A stretch of 64,000 bases of DNA, taken from positions 1-64,000 of the forward strand of contig JAHJJX010000019.1 of NCBI GenBank assembly GCA_018822665.1, in the 5' to 3' direction. The notes beneath the pieces are model-generated. The model saw nothing but the letters and a program-made list of their open reading frames with translations. It made no database searches and had not been told where the DNA came from. Numbering within the stretch: position 1 is the stretch's first letter; each line of letters starts with the position of its first letter. The position numbers were made by a program, and so were the translations under genes. Shown here one piece after another: positions 1-8,611 of the stretch. The DNA is from a bacterium. GTDB lineage: Bacteria > Campylobacterota > Campylobacteria > Campylobacterales > Sulfurimonadaceae.

Positions 1-333
1 CCTTACCATCGTATCGTACTGCGTCGATTTGCAGATCTTAAGCAGCCTTTTTCTCGCCTCTTCGTCAAGCTCCGACGGATGCTTCGCCCATAATGAAAGA
101 ATGTAGTCGTTTTTCAGCGGATCGGTATAGAGGCTTAGCTGCTCTATAAGTGAGGGACTGATGTTAAAGGTCGCTTTTAGCCCCTTGTAAGCGCTCAAAA
201 GCCATGGCATCTCATAGTAGTCTTTAATGGCATGGAGGAAAACCCATGGCATTATCATCACTCCATCACTGCCCCGGTAGTCGGGCTGGTGCATATGCCA
301 GAAAAAGCAGAGATTAAGTGATGGTTTTTTCAT
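1..333 (-). CDS. Glycoside hydrolase family 57 (amylase-type), N-terminal 111 residues; partial
   Basis: The reverse strand encodes the first 111 residues of a protein that continues beyond position 1. After a start at 333 it reads FFWHMHQPDYRG, the N-terminal GH57 signature, followed by PWVFLHAIKDYYEMPW, also typical of that family. GH57 enzymes are cytosolic alpha-amylases, amylopullulanases or branching enzymes of glycogen/alpha-glucan metabolism; the substrate cannot be set from this fragment. The start ATG overlaps the stop of the upstream gene (TAATG), so the two are translationally coupled. Base composition is near 48% GC in the lines I counted, far above the rest of the window. Confidence 0.85.
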   Translation of the reverse strand, partial: MKKPSLNLCFFWHMHQPDYRGSDGVMIMPWVFLHAIKDYYEMPWLLSAYKGLKATFNISPSLIEQLSLYTDPLKNDYILSLWAKHPSELDEEARKRLLKICKSTQYDTMVR

Positions 334-875
334 TACGTATTTGACCACTTCTTTATTTTAGCAGTGTACTCAGCCAAAATAGCTTCGCCTTTTTCGTCGT
401 TTTCAGCCTGAATATAGAGGTTGAGATGATCGTTATACTGGTTAGGAATCATTAAGATCCAATCGTTTTTGTCCAGCCAGATCTTGACACCGTCAAGCGT
501 CGAGGACTCTTTGTCCTTGGCATCTTCAAGGAACATACGCATCATCTTGCCCTTGAGCGACTGGGTGCACGGTGCCTTGGAAGTATGATAATAAAAACTC
601 GGAATCGAATTTATTATATCGGAAAGTTTGACATCGTTGTTGAGCATCATCTCAAGAATTTTCAGGGTCGCATACATCGAGTCGCGGTGTGTCGCAAATT
701 CGGTAAACGCAAAGTTCCCTTCGCCTGTTGCCACAAGATCATATTTTTTCATCTCTTCGGCCTTAAAGTTCGCATACTGCCCGCGTTCGATCTCAAGGTC
801 ATCAAAATAGACGATATCGGCAGCCCAAGTCGGCAGCAAGACGCGTTTTTTGCTTTTCGATGCCTTGGCTTCCAA
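333..875 (-). pseudogene. C-terminal fragment of a mannose-1-phosphate guanylyltransferase/phosphomannomutase (Mpg-type) fusion
   Basis: The 180 residues match only the end of the long (about 830 residue) nucleotidyltransferase-phosphomannomutase fusion family. Visible landmarks are the TGEGNFAF segment, SIPSFYYHTSKAPC followed by KGKMMR, and a final DGVKIWLDKNDW domain that corresponds to the PGM/PMM C-terminal domain. The N-terminal nucleotidyltransferase and most of the mutase core are missing. The only start is a TTG at 875 with no ribosome site, directly preceded by an in-frame TAA, exactly where GC-rich sequence changes to AT-rich. I read it as a 5'-truncated gene left by recombination or an assembly join, although a stand-alone short protein is possible. 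It overlaps the GH57 start by one base. Confidence 0.65.
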
Positions 876-902
876 TTAATATAAAAACAATCTTTATTTT
901 GG

Positions 903-908
903 TATTAT
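903..908 (+). promoter_or_regulatory. Candidate -10 box of rpsA
   Basis: TATTAT lies 33 bases before the rpsA start in an AT-rich leader. Ribosome site AAGAGGA (928-934) sits six bases before the ATG. No clear -35 is visible, which is usual for Campylobacterota sigma-70 promoters. Confidence 0.4.
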
Positions 909-940
909 TACGAAATTTTTATGTAACAAGAGGATAGGTA

Positions 941-2596
941 ATGGCGTTCGATAACGAATCATTTGAAGAAGAAAGTTTTGCAGAGCTGTTTGCTGCTAGT
1001 GAAAAACAGCAAGAAACAAGTCGTATTGTAGAGGGTGAGATTGTTGAAATCCAAGAGGATGAAAACAGAGCATTGGTTGGCGTTGGTGATAAACTAGAAG
1101 GTATTATTAGCTTAGATGAGATTCGCGATGAAAGCGGAAAATTAAAGTTTGGTACTGGCGATAAGATAAGAGTAATGGTAATGGGGCACTATAATGAGCG
1201 TCCTAAAATCTCTTATAAGAAAGTTCTTGAACAACAAAAAACTATAGACTTTATTGATGCAAACAAAGATGACTTTGAAGATGTTATTATTGAAGGTATT
1301 ATTACGAAGAAAAATCGCGGCGGATATGTTGTAGAAGCTGATGATATAGTTTTCTTTATGCCTCGCTCTTTAGCAGCATTTAAAGATACTGATGAAGTGG
1401 TAGGCCGTAAAATAAAAGCTCAAGTTGTTAAAATAGATGAAGCAGAAAACTCAATTGTAGTTTCTCGCCGTAAATTGTTTAATGAAGAGAGAAAGAAAAA
1501 GAAAGAAATTATTGATAAACTAATGCAAGATGATACGATCATTGAAGGTACTATCAAAAAAATCACAAGCTATGGCATGTTCGTAGATGTTGGTGGTGTT
1601 GATGGTTTGGTTCACTATAATGAAATCAGCTACAAAGGTCCCGTAAACCCTTCTAAGCTTTATAAAGACGGAGACGTAGTTACCGTTAAAGCTATATCGT
1701 ATGACAAAGACAAAAGACATCTTTCTCTTTCTATAAAAGCTGTTCAACCAGATCCATGGGCTGAAGTTGAGAGTGAATTGGATGAAGGCGACACAATCAC
1801 CGTAACTGTTTCAAATATTGAAAAGTATGGTGTTTTTGTTGATTTAGGAAATGATATAGAAGGTTTCTTACATATTTCTGAGATTACTTGGGATAAAAAT
1901 GTAAATGATCCAGCTGATTATTTGACAGTGGGTCAAGAAATTGATGTTGAAGTAATTGAGATAAATCCTAAAACTCACAAGCTTCGTGTTTCGTTAAAAC
2001 TTTTATTGCCAAAGCCGTTTGATGAATTTTTCAAAAAACACAATGAAGGCGATATCGTAAAAGGTAACGTAACATCATTAACTGATTTTGGTGCATTCGT
2101 TCGTATAGACGGAGTAGAAGGTCTTTTACATAACCAAGATGTTTCTTGGGACAAAAATGTTAAATGTAAAGATATCTTAAAGCCAGGCGATGAAGTTGAA
2201 GTTAAAATTGCTAAAATCAATCAAGAAGACCAAAAAATCTCTTTAAATCGTAAAACACTTCTTGAAAGCCCGATAGATAAATTTGCAGCAACTCACAAAG
2301 TGAATTCTGTTGTTACTGGAACTATTCGTGATATTAAAGATTTCGGTATTTTTGTATCTTTAGAAGATGGCGTGGATGCTCTTATTCGTGATGAAGATTT
2401 ATCTCCATTGGTAAAAGAAGAGCTTGCAGTCGGCAGTGAAATTGAAGCAGCGATAGCTGTAATCGATACGCGTCGTGACCGTATCCGTCTTTCTGTTAAA
2501 AAATTAGATTATATTAAAAATCAAGCGATGCTAGAAGAGATTAACGATAATGAATCACACTCTCTTGGTGATTTAATAAAAGATCAACTCAAGTAA
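941..2596 (+). CDS. rpsA: 30S ribosomal protein S1
   Basis: This 551-residue protein holds six consecutive S1 (OB-fold) repeats at roughly 34-100, 118-185, 203-270, 288-356, 373-440 and 457-523. The third to sixth carry the recurring pattern of a VxxIxxYGxFVDxG strand, a xGLxHxxE/D turn and a closing basic strand ending in LSxK. S1 binds mRNA leaders and brings them to the 30S subunit. Length matches bacterial S1 of about 550 residues. The ATG at 941 has a good ribosome site. The next gene begins one base after the stop, so S1 heads a small operon with the membrane protein and serA. It carries no copy of the TTCCACATGCC word. Confidence 0.97.
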   Translation: MAFDNESFEEESFAELFAASEKQQETSRIVEGEIVEIQEDENRALVGVGDKLEGIISLDEIRDESGKLKFGTGDKIRVMVMGHYNERPKISYKKVLEQQKTIDFIDANKDDFEDVIIEGIITKKNRGGYVVEADDIVFFMPRSLAAFKDTDEVVGRKIKAQVVKIDEAENSIVVSRRKLFNEERKKKKEIIDKLMQDDTIIEGTIKKITSYGMFVDVGGVDGLVHYNEISYKGPVNPSKLYKDGDVVTVKAISYDKDKRHLSLSIKAVQPDPWAEVESELDEGDTITVTVSNIEKYGVFVDLGNDIEGFLHISEITWDKNVNDPADYLTVGQEIDVEVIEINPKTHKLRVSLKLLLPKPFDEFFKKHNEGDIVKGNVTSLTDFGAFVRIDGVEGLLHNQDVSWDKNVKCKDILKPGDEVEVKIAKINQEDQKISLNRKTLLESPIDKFAATHKVNSVVTGTIRDIKDFGIFVSLEDGVDALIRDEDLSPLVKEELAVGSEIEAAIAVIDTRRDRIRLSVKKLDYIKNQAMLEEINDNESHSLGDLIKDQLK

Positions 2597-2597
2597 A

Positions 2598-3077
2598 ATG
2601 CAAAAGATTTTAAAATGGTTTGCTCCAGTCTTAGCGCTTGGAGTTGCCATTTTTATCGTCTTCTTTTTAATTTCTATAAATCCTTCTGAAGAGCTAGGCA
2701 GTGTTAAGCCTTTAGCTCATGCAAATGAAGCAGTTTTAAAACAACCAAAAAAGATTTGGTTAAATCATTTTTCGCAAACTGAAAGACTTGGATATTTTTA
2801 TCCTGTGAATGAAGTTTACATTAAAGTAGATTTGAATGAACAAGTTTCTAGCAATACAATTTATAGACTATCTGCTTCTCTTTTAGACCCATATCAACTT
2901 TTTTGTTTAAAAGAGGAATTAAAACAACATAAATTGCGATATTATCTCGAAAGAGATAGTAATGGTGTTGAATTGTTAATCTACTCAACAGATATTGAAA
3001 AATTAAATTCTTTAGTGAGAGTATTAAAAAACTATCAAATTTCGGCGAATGTTAAGCCATATAAAGAGGATGTATAA
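2598..3077 (+). CDS. Hypothetical single-pass inner-membrane protein
   Basis: A 159-residue protein with a short basic start (MQKILKWF), one hydrophobic anchor at about residues 9-27 and a periplasmic tail. The last 70 residues, from YRLSASLLDPYQLFCL to the end, look like a small alpha/beta fold of the SPOR or peptide-binding kind, but I cannot assign a family. It lies between rpsA (one base gap) and serA (TAATG, one-base overlap), so it is co-transcribed and translationally coupled to serA. Function unknown. Confidence 0.75.
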   Translation: MQKILKWFAPVLALGVAIFIVFFLISINPSEELGSVKPLAHANEAVLKQPKKIWLNHFSQTERLGYFYPVNEVYIKVDLNEQVSSNTIYRLSASLLDPYQLFCLKEELKQHKLRYYLERDSNGVELLIYSTDIEKLNSLVRVLKNYQISANVKPYKEDV

Positions 3078-4663
3078 TGCAAAAACATACAATAGTAGTT
3101 TGTGATCATATTCATGAAGCCGGATTGGAAATGCTTCGTAATGATGAGAGTATAAATTTTGTTATGGCTGCTGATGTTGATAAAGTATCACTTCTAGATA
3201 TTATTGCTACGGCAGATGTAGCTATCACTAGAAGTTCAACAGACGTAGATGATAAATTTATTGCACACGCAACAAATATGAAAGCAATTGTTCGTGCAGG
3301 TGTCGGTGTGGATAATGTTGATATCGACGGCTGTTCCAAAGAAGGCATAATAGTTATGAATGTACCGACTGCAAATACCATTGCAGCTGTTGAACTTACT
3401 ATGGCGCACATGCTTTCATGTATGAGAATGTTTCCATATTCACATGACCATCTTAAAAACCAGAGAATCTGGAAAAGAGAAAAATGGTATGGACATGAGA
3501 TGAAAGGCAAAAAGCTTGGTGTTATCGGATTTGGCAATATCGGTTCGCGTGTAGCTATTCGTTCAAAAGCCTTTGAAATGGATGTTATTGCTTATGACCC
3601 ATATATCAACGCATCTAAAGTGACAGATCTTGATATGGTTTATACTAAAAATTTTGAAGACATTTTAGCTTGCGATATCATAACAATCCATACTCCTAAA
3701 AATCAAGAAACTCTTAATATGATAAATGAAGCAGAGATAGCAAAGATGAAAGACGGAGTCGTTCTTATCAACTGTGCTAGAGGTGGTTTGTATAATGAAG
3801 AAGCACTTTATAATGGTCTAAAATCCGGAAAAATCCGTTTTGCGGGAATTGATGTATTTAATAAAGAGCCTGCTACAGACAATCCTTTACTTGATTTAGA
3901 CAATATTTGTGTTTCTCCGCATCTTGGTGCCAATACGTTTGAATCTCAGTACAATATAGGGGTGCAGGCTGCTCAACAAGCTATTGAAGCTGCAAAAAGT
4001 ATAGCATTTCCACATGCCATGAATTTACCTATTGATGAAAGTAAAATCCCTTTATTTGTTAAACCATTTTTAGAGATGGGTCAAAAGATAGGTTTTCTTG
4101 CTTCACAAATGAATAAATCTCAACTATTATCGATTAAGGTGAGCGGACAAGGCGAGATTGCCGAGTATGTTGGCAGCTTATCTACTTTCGTTGCTGTAGG
4201 CGCAATGAGCCAAAGCAGCGGAGATACAATTAACTATGTGAATGCAGAGTTTATTGCGCAGGAGAAAGGGATTAAAATAGAGTCAAAGGCTCTGAGTGAT
4301 TCATCTGTATATAAAAATTTGATTACAGTTAAACTTACGACAGCCAAGGGTACTACAAGCATATCTGCTACTATATTTGACGACAATGTATTTCGTATTG
4401 TGGAAATTGACGGTTTTGACATAGAAGTAGCACTTAAAGGCGATATGGTTCTTTTTAAAAATAGCGATGTCCCAGGTGTAATAGGAAGTATCGGTACGAT
4501 TCTTGGTAAAAACAATGTAAACATTGCAGACTTTTCATTAGCAAGAAATAATCAGTCACAAGCATTAGCCGTTATCTTAGTTGATAATGTAGTGAGTGAA
4601 GCTACCTTAAATGAGCTCTCAAAACTTGAAGCTTGTTTGAGTGTAAATTACGCCCGCTTATAG
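3077..4663 (+). CDS. serA: D-3-phosphoglycerate dehydrogenase
   Basis: A 528-residue, three-domain SerA of the long type, catalysing the first step of serine synthesis (3-phosphoglycerate + NAD+ to 3-phosphohydroxypyruvate). Visible are the NAD-binding GFGNIGSRVA motif, then the catalytic triad Arg235 (NCARGGL), Glu264 (FNKEP) and His282 (SPHLGAN). An intervening ASB-type domain spans about 320-450, and a C-terminal ACT domain (VPGVIGSIGTILG) suggests serine feedback. The start overlaps the stop of the upstream membrane protein. One exact copy of the TTCCACATGCC word lies in codons for FPHA at 4008-4018. Confidence 0.97.
   Translation: MQKHTIVVCDHIHEAGLEMLRNDESINFVMAADVDKVSLLDIIATADVAITRSSTDVDDKFIAHATNMKAIVRAGVGVDNVDIDGCSKEGIIVMNVPTANTIAAVELTMAHMLSCMRMFPYSHDHLKNQRIWKREKWYGHEMKGKKLGVIGFGNIGSRVAIRSKAFEMDVIAYDPYINASKVTDLDMVYTKNFEDILACDIITIHTPKNQETLNMINEAEIAKMKDGVVLINCARGGLYNEEALYNGLKSGKIRFAGIDVFNKEPATDNPLLDLDNICVSPHLGANTFESQYNIGVQAAQQAIEAAKSIAFPHAMNLPIDESKIPLFVKPFLEMGQKIGFLASQMNKSQLLSIKVSGQGEIAEYVGSLSTFVAVGAMSQSSGDTINYVNAEFIAQEKGIKIESKALSDSSVYKNLITVKLTTAKGTTSISATIFDDNVFRIVEIDGFDIEVALKGDMVLFKNSDVPGVIGSIGTILGKNNVNIADFSLARNNQSQALAVILVDNVVSEATLNELSKLEACLSVNYARL
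4008..4018 (+). repeat. TTCCACATGCC word in serA
   Basis: Exact copy, read here as Phe-Pro-His-Ala. Confidence 0.85.
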
Positions 4664-4687
4664 TCTATCGTAATCAACATAACTCTT

Positions 4688-4720
4688 AAAATAAGCAAAT
4701 TAGATTTTGCTTATTTTTAC
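4688..4720 (+). terminator. Intrinsic terminator after serA
   Basis: A 12-base stem (AAAATAAGCAAA at 4688-4699 with TTTGCTTATTTT at 4706-4717), a six-base loop and trailing T residues, 24 bases after the serA stop. Confidence 0.75.
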
Positions 4721-4839
4721 TAAATTTCTGCTTTTTTATTAATTGTTCTTCTCGCTTAACTTATCAATTATCTAATACATAGTATACTCAAAGAGCTTAT
4801 CACATCTATGTTACATCTCTAAACACTAAAGAAGATTTA

Positions 4840-6852
4840 ATGCCACATAATAAAACATTAGCGCCAAAGCTTTTTAATATCATAGATAGTATTGAGCTAG
4901 GTCGAAAAGAAATAGCCGACAGGTGGGTTGAGATACCGAGTGTCAGTGTCGTATTTAAATTGCATAATATCTCTACAAAAAAATTTGCAAGCGGATACGG
5001 CGTACCAATCATTGAATATTTTATTGCAGTCGTACGAGAAGAAAAGGAAGTGGGCGACTGTCCGATTATGAGCAAGTTTGTACATTTCTTGCTTGAAAAA
5101 AATATAACACCGAAAAATGTCTTTGATATATGTATGGGATTTAGACGTACGCTTGTTTCCTATATGTATGATGAAAAGCTTATAAATAAAAATGCTTCTC
5201 AAATAATGAATGAAATTGCAGATTTATTTGATGCAAATCTTTCAGGTGTTTTAGATATTTTTACAACTTTTTACAGCATGCAGCAGCAAAAAATAGAAAA
5301 AGCGTCTATCGGGCAAAAAAAGATAAAACATATACTGCAAATCATAAACTTCATTAATACTAAAATTATAATTATTCAAAACGGCCGTATTATCCTTGGA
5401 AATAGACCGTTTTTTGATGCTTTGGGTGTAGATGACATTAAGGAATATTATAACAAATATGAAGATGCATGGTCGTTTATGAAACGTGTAGATATTGAGA
5501 GTAAACTGTTTAGTGACAGAAATATTGAAGCATGGCTTCGTAAATTAGACCAAGTAAAAAAACATTTTAAAACTGATATTTTTCATCATAAAGCGGGAAA
5601 AAATTTTACATACAGCGGACGTATTACATCGCTTCCCGATACGGACCCTGTAGAATATATTATTGCTCTTAATAATATTGCAGCACACCTGGACGATGAG
5701 GCTGAAGCGCGAGAAAAGCTTATCCATGACGAATTAACCGGTTTATATAACTATAATAAATTTTGGCTACTTTTAGGTGAATCGCAAATAAATGCACTTA
5801 AAAACAACATCAATCTAGCGATGGTTGTTGTTGATATTCCTGAACTAAGACAGATTAACATAGAAAACGGACAAGAAAGCGGAAATAGGGTGATTGTGGA
5901 AGTGGCGGAAGATATACAGAGATGTACAGGGGAGGATACAATTTTTGCTCGTCTTGAAGGAAGCAGATTTGGAATTTTAATTTCTTACGAATCAGAGCAG
6001 GAGATTTATGATTGGTGCATTCAACTGTATATGTTATTGAGTGAAAAACCCCAAAGAAAGACACTCTCTTTAACCGCATTTGACCTTGCAGAAACACCAA
6101 ACAGACTTCAAATGAGAGCCTACGATTTAATTGATATTGCAAATAGTTCTGAGTCTGTGATTGTAAAAACTGATATGGAAAATATAGAACAATACAGTAT
6201 TCTGCCCGAACAGAAACTTTTTACCGATAAATTTAGAAATATTAAAAATATTAAAACGACAGTATATTACAAAGAGTTGCCGATAACTGTAAACAATACG
6301 GTTGTCTCTGTCAAAAAAGACAGCATTACCATTTCATTATCTAACAAACAATTTAACTGTGCGGTCTTGCACGACCCTATTTATTTCACTTTTGAGAAAT
6401 TAGGACATGTCAAAGCGCATATAGAGATGATTGATGCCAAGAACAGGGTAATAACTATCAATAAATTTCGTTTTGATAAACATTCTCCCTTGCAGAGAAA
6501 AAAATATAGAGTCCAAGCCGCAATGCCGATTAGTGTAAGTATTATTCACAATAACTCAGAATCCACAGGAACTCTAATCAATCTTAATGAGAATTGCATC
6601 GCCGTTGATATGAAACGTAAAAAAAATTTAGAAGAGGGCGCTTTGGTCGGATTGGATATGTTATTGCCAATTTCTCCGGAACATCTTCAAAATATTAATA
6701 CAGATGCGACAATACTAAGAATTGAAAAAACCCTAAGCGGGTATAAAATAGTATTTTTATGTCATTTAAATACGAATAATGAAAAATTAATAAACCAATA
6801 TATTTCAAAATGTCAAATTGACATAATCCAAGAGCTTAAAAATAAAATATAA
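4840..6852 (+). CDS. Cytosolic sensor with degenerate GGDEF and PilZ-like domains
   Basis: A 670-residue protein without membrane segments. Residues 1-150 are an all-helical sensory region that resembles RsbRD-N or globin-coupled sensors (weak). A PAS-like segment follows at about 165-280. A GGDEF domain starts at DELTGLYNYNKFW (about 295), but its active-site loop reads LEGSRF instead of GGDEF, so diguanylate cyclase activity is unlikely. The C-terminus (about 545-660) resembles PilZ: it keeps RKKYR (RxxxR), but the second motif is degenerate (NLNENC). I infer a receptor-type or scaffolding protein in c-di-GMP signalling. It stands alone, with terminators on both sides. Confidence 0.75.
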   Translation: MPHNKTLAPKLFNIIDSIELGRKEIADRWVEIPSVSVVFKLHNISTKKFASGYGVPIIEYFIAVVREEKEVGDCPIMSKFVHFLLEKNITPKNVFDICMGFRRTLVSYMYDEKLINKNASQIMNEIADLFDANLSGVLDIFTTFYSMQQQKIEKASIGQKKIKHILQIINFINTKIIIIQNGRIILGNRPFFDALGVDDIKEYYNKYEDAWSFMKRVDIESKLFSDRNIEAWLRKLDQVKKHFKTDIFHHKAGKNFTYSGRITSLPDTDPVEYIIALNNIAAHLDDEAEAREKLIHDELTGLYNYNKFWLLLGESQINALKNNINLAMVVVDIPELRQINIENGQESGNRVIVEVAEDIQRCTGEDTIFARLEGSRFGILISYESEQEIYDWCIQLYMLLSEKPQRKTLSLTAFDLAETPNRLQMRAYDLIDIANSSESVIVKTDMENIEQYSILPEQKLFTDKFRNIKNIKTTVYYKELPITVNNTVVSVKKDSITISLSNKQFNCAVLHDPIYFTFEKLGHVKAHIEMIDAKNRVITINKFRFDKHSPLQRKKYRVQAAMPISVSIIHNNSESTGTLINLNENCIAVDMKRKKNLEEGALVGLDMLLPISPEHLQNINTDATILRIEKTLSGYKIVFLCHLNTNNEKLINQYISKCQIDIIQELKNKI

Positions 6853-6862
6853 GATAGGTTAG

Positions 6863-6893
6863 TTTCCACATGCCGATGCTTGGCATGTGGAAA
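6863..6893. terminator. Bidirectional hairpin made of two inverted TTCCACATGCC copies
   Basis: TTTCCACATGCC (6863-6874) and its inverse GGCATGTGGAAA (6882-6893) form a 12-base stem with a seven-base loop between two convergent genes. Both arms are exact copies of the 11-base word at 6864-6874 and 6882-6892. Confidence 0.8.
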
Positions 6894-6898
6894 TGATT

Positions 6899-8611
6899 TT
6901 ACGGTTCAAATATAGAAACCGCTTTTTTCTCATGAAAGTTAAAATGTCTTTCAAGGTCTGAATTGTAGAGTAGCACAGGAACAATAATCAAGGAAGCAAC
7001 TACCGCTGCGATTGTTCCAAAAATAAGCGCTACTCCAAGTCCTCCAAATACAGCGTCCCCTGCAAGCAAGGTGGAAGCCAGTATAATCGCTGCCGCAGTT
7101 AAGAAAATTGGCTTTGCACGAGTTGCCGTTGCAAATGCTATGGCATCGGCCTTATGCATACCTTTTTCATGCATGAGGGATTTTGTAAAATCAATGAGAA
7201 GCAAAGAATTACGAGAACTGATTCCAATGAGAGCAATAAAACCTATGAGAGAGGTCGCCGTCAAAAAGAAAGTGTCTGTTGTAAAAATATCCATAATCCA
7301 ATGACCTACAATAACCCCTATGATAGAAAGAAAAGAGCCAAGTAAAATTATTCCGCTTAAAGTATAACTTTTGTAGTAAATAACCATAAGTAAAAATATA
7401 AGTATAAGTGCAGCTATAAAGGCACCTCCAAGTTCAACGAAGGTATCCAAAGTCACTTCCATTTCCCCGTCCCATACAAGTTTATAGACAGAACCATCCG
7501 TTTTCTTTTTGAGTGTCAGATTAAACAACCCCGTTTTTTCTATCTCATATTCATCAGAAAATGTATTGATAATTACATCTCTTGCTTCCATTAAAGGATA
7601 GACTTGAGATACCATATCTGTTTCAGCGACCACATTTGTCATTTTATGCAGATTTTTACTCATAATCATAGGATTAGATTTTTTAGGGGTGATAGTCACT
7701 AGCTCGGTTACCGGTATCATCATCCCAAGTTCATTCATTAATTTTAAAGAAGATAGTTTTAATTCAACAGAACGGATATCTTTATTTGTAAACTTTTTAG
7801 ATTCTTTACTTAATGATAAATAGATAGGAATCTGTTCATTGTGAATATTGGAGTTTTTTACGGCAATCTGCATCCCTTCAAAAGCGAGATAGAGTATGTC
7901 ATTGAGCTGTTTGATACTTACTCCGGATCGAACTACTTTTGTACTGTTTACATGAATTTCGTATGTATCATAGATATCATCTTCCATTATTTCAACATCC
8001 ACCAAGCCTTTGGTATTTTTCAAGACTTCAGATACTCTTTTTGCCAATACACTTATTCCGGTATTGTCATTTCCATATATTTCTGCAACTATGGCAGCTA
8101 GAACCGGAGGTCCTGCGGGCGGCTCTACAAAAGAGATATTTGTATTTTGAAACATGGAACCGCAGCTTTGTGTAATAATCGGTCTCATTCTTTGTACCAT
8201 AAAATAAGAAGGTTCATCTCTGTCGTGCTTTTTCGTAAGATTGAGAACTATCTCAGCAACATTTTCTGAATTTTTAAAGTGAGAACCTTTGATAAGTCCC
8301 GCAAAATCCAGAGGGGAACCCATTCCTAAAAACACTTCCGTATCGAGTACCTCTTTTTCTTTTTGTATAAATCCGACAACGCAATCACTCACTTGTTTTG
8401 TCTGTTCTATGGAACTTCCATTGGTAAGACTCACATAAATACTAAAGGTGTCATTATTTTTTCCAGGGAGCATTTTCGCTAAAACCATTTTGCTAGGAGC
8501 AATCATTAAAACTGATAATATAAACGCGACTAAAGTTCCAAAAAGAATTATTTTTCTTTGTGTAGGGCTTTGTATGCCGACTAAAACAGCATTTTCAAAT
8601 TTTTTATACAC
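6899..8611 (-). CDS. RND efflux transporter, C-terminal half encoded as a separate protein
   Basis: A 570-residue protein equivalent to the second half of an RND (AcrB/CzcA-type) pump. It has one membrane helix near the start (about 18-37), a large periplasmic loop (about 40-385), then five helices. The last block includes GFIALIGISSRNSLLLIDF and ATRAKPIFLTAAA, both typical RND motifs. It begins with GTG at 8611, which overlaps the TAG stop of the N-terminal half (TAGTG), so the halves are translated in tandem and probably assemble into one transporter. Conventional pumps are single chains of about 1000-1050 residues; the halves here sum to 1099. Last gene of the tolC operon. Confidence 0.88.
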   Translation of the reverse strand: MYKKFENAVLVGIQSPTQRKIILFGTLVAFILSVLMIAPSKMVLAKMLPGKNNDTFSIYVSLTNGSSIEQTKQVSDCVVGFIQKEKEVLDTEVFLGMGSPLDFAGLIKGSHFKNSENVAEIVLNLTKKHDRDEPSYFMVQRMRPIITQSCGSMFQNTNISFVEPPAGPPVLAAIVAEIYGNDNTGISVLAKRVSEVLKNTKGLVDVEIMEDDIYDTYEIHVNSTKVVRSGVSIKQLNDILYLAFEGMQIAVKNSNIHNEQIPIYLSLSKESKKFTNKDIRSVELKLSSLKLMNELGMMIPVTELVTITPKKSNPMIMSKNLHKMTNVVAETDMVSQVYPLMEARDVIINTFSDEYEIEKTGLFNLTLKKKTDGSVYKLVWDGEMEVTLDTFVELGGAFIAALILIFLLMVIYYKSYTLSGIILLGSFLSIIGVIVGHWIMDIFTTDTFFLTATSLIGFIALIGISSRNSLLLIDFTKSLMHEKGMHKADAIAFATATRAKPIFLTAAAIILASTLLAGDAVFGGLGVALIFGTIAAVVASLIIVPVLLYNSDLERHFNFHEKKAVSIFEP

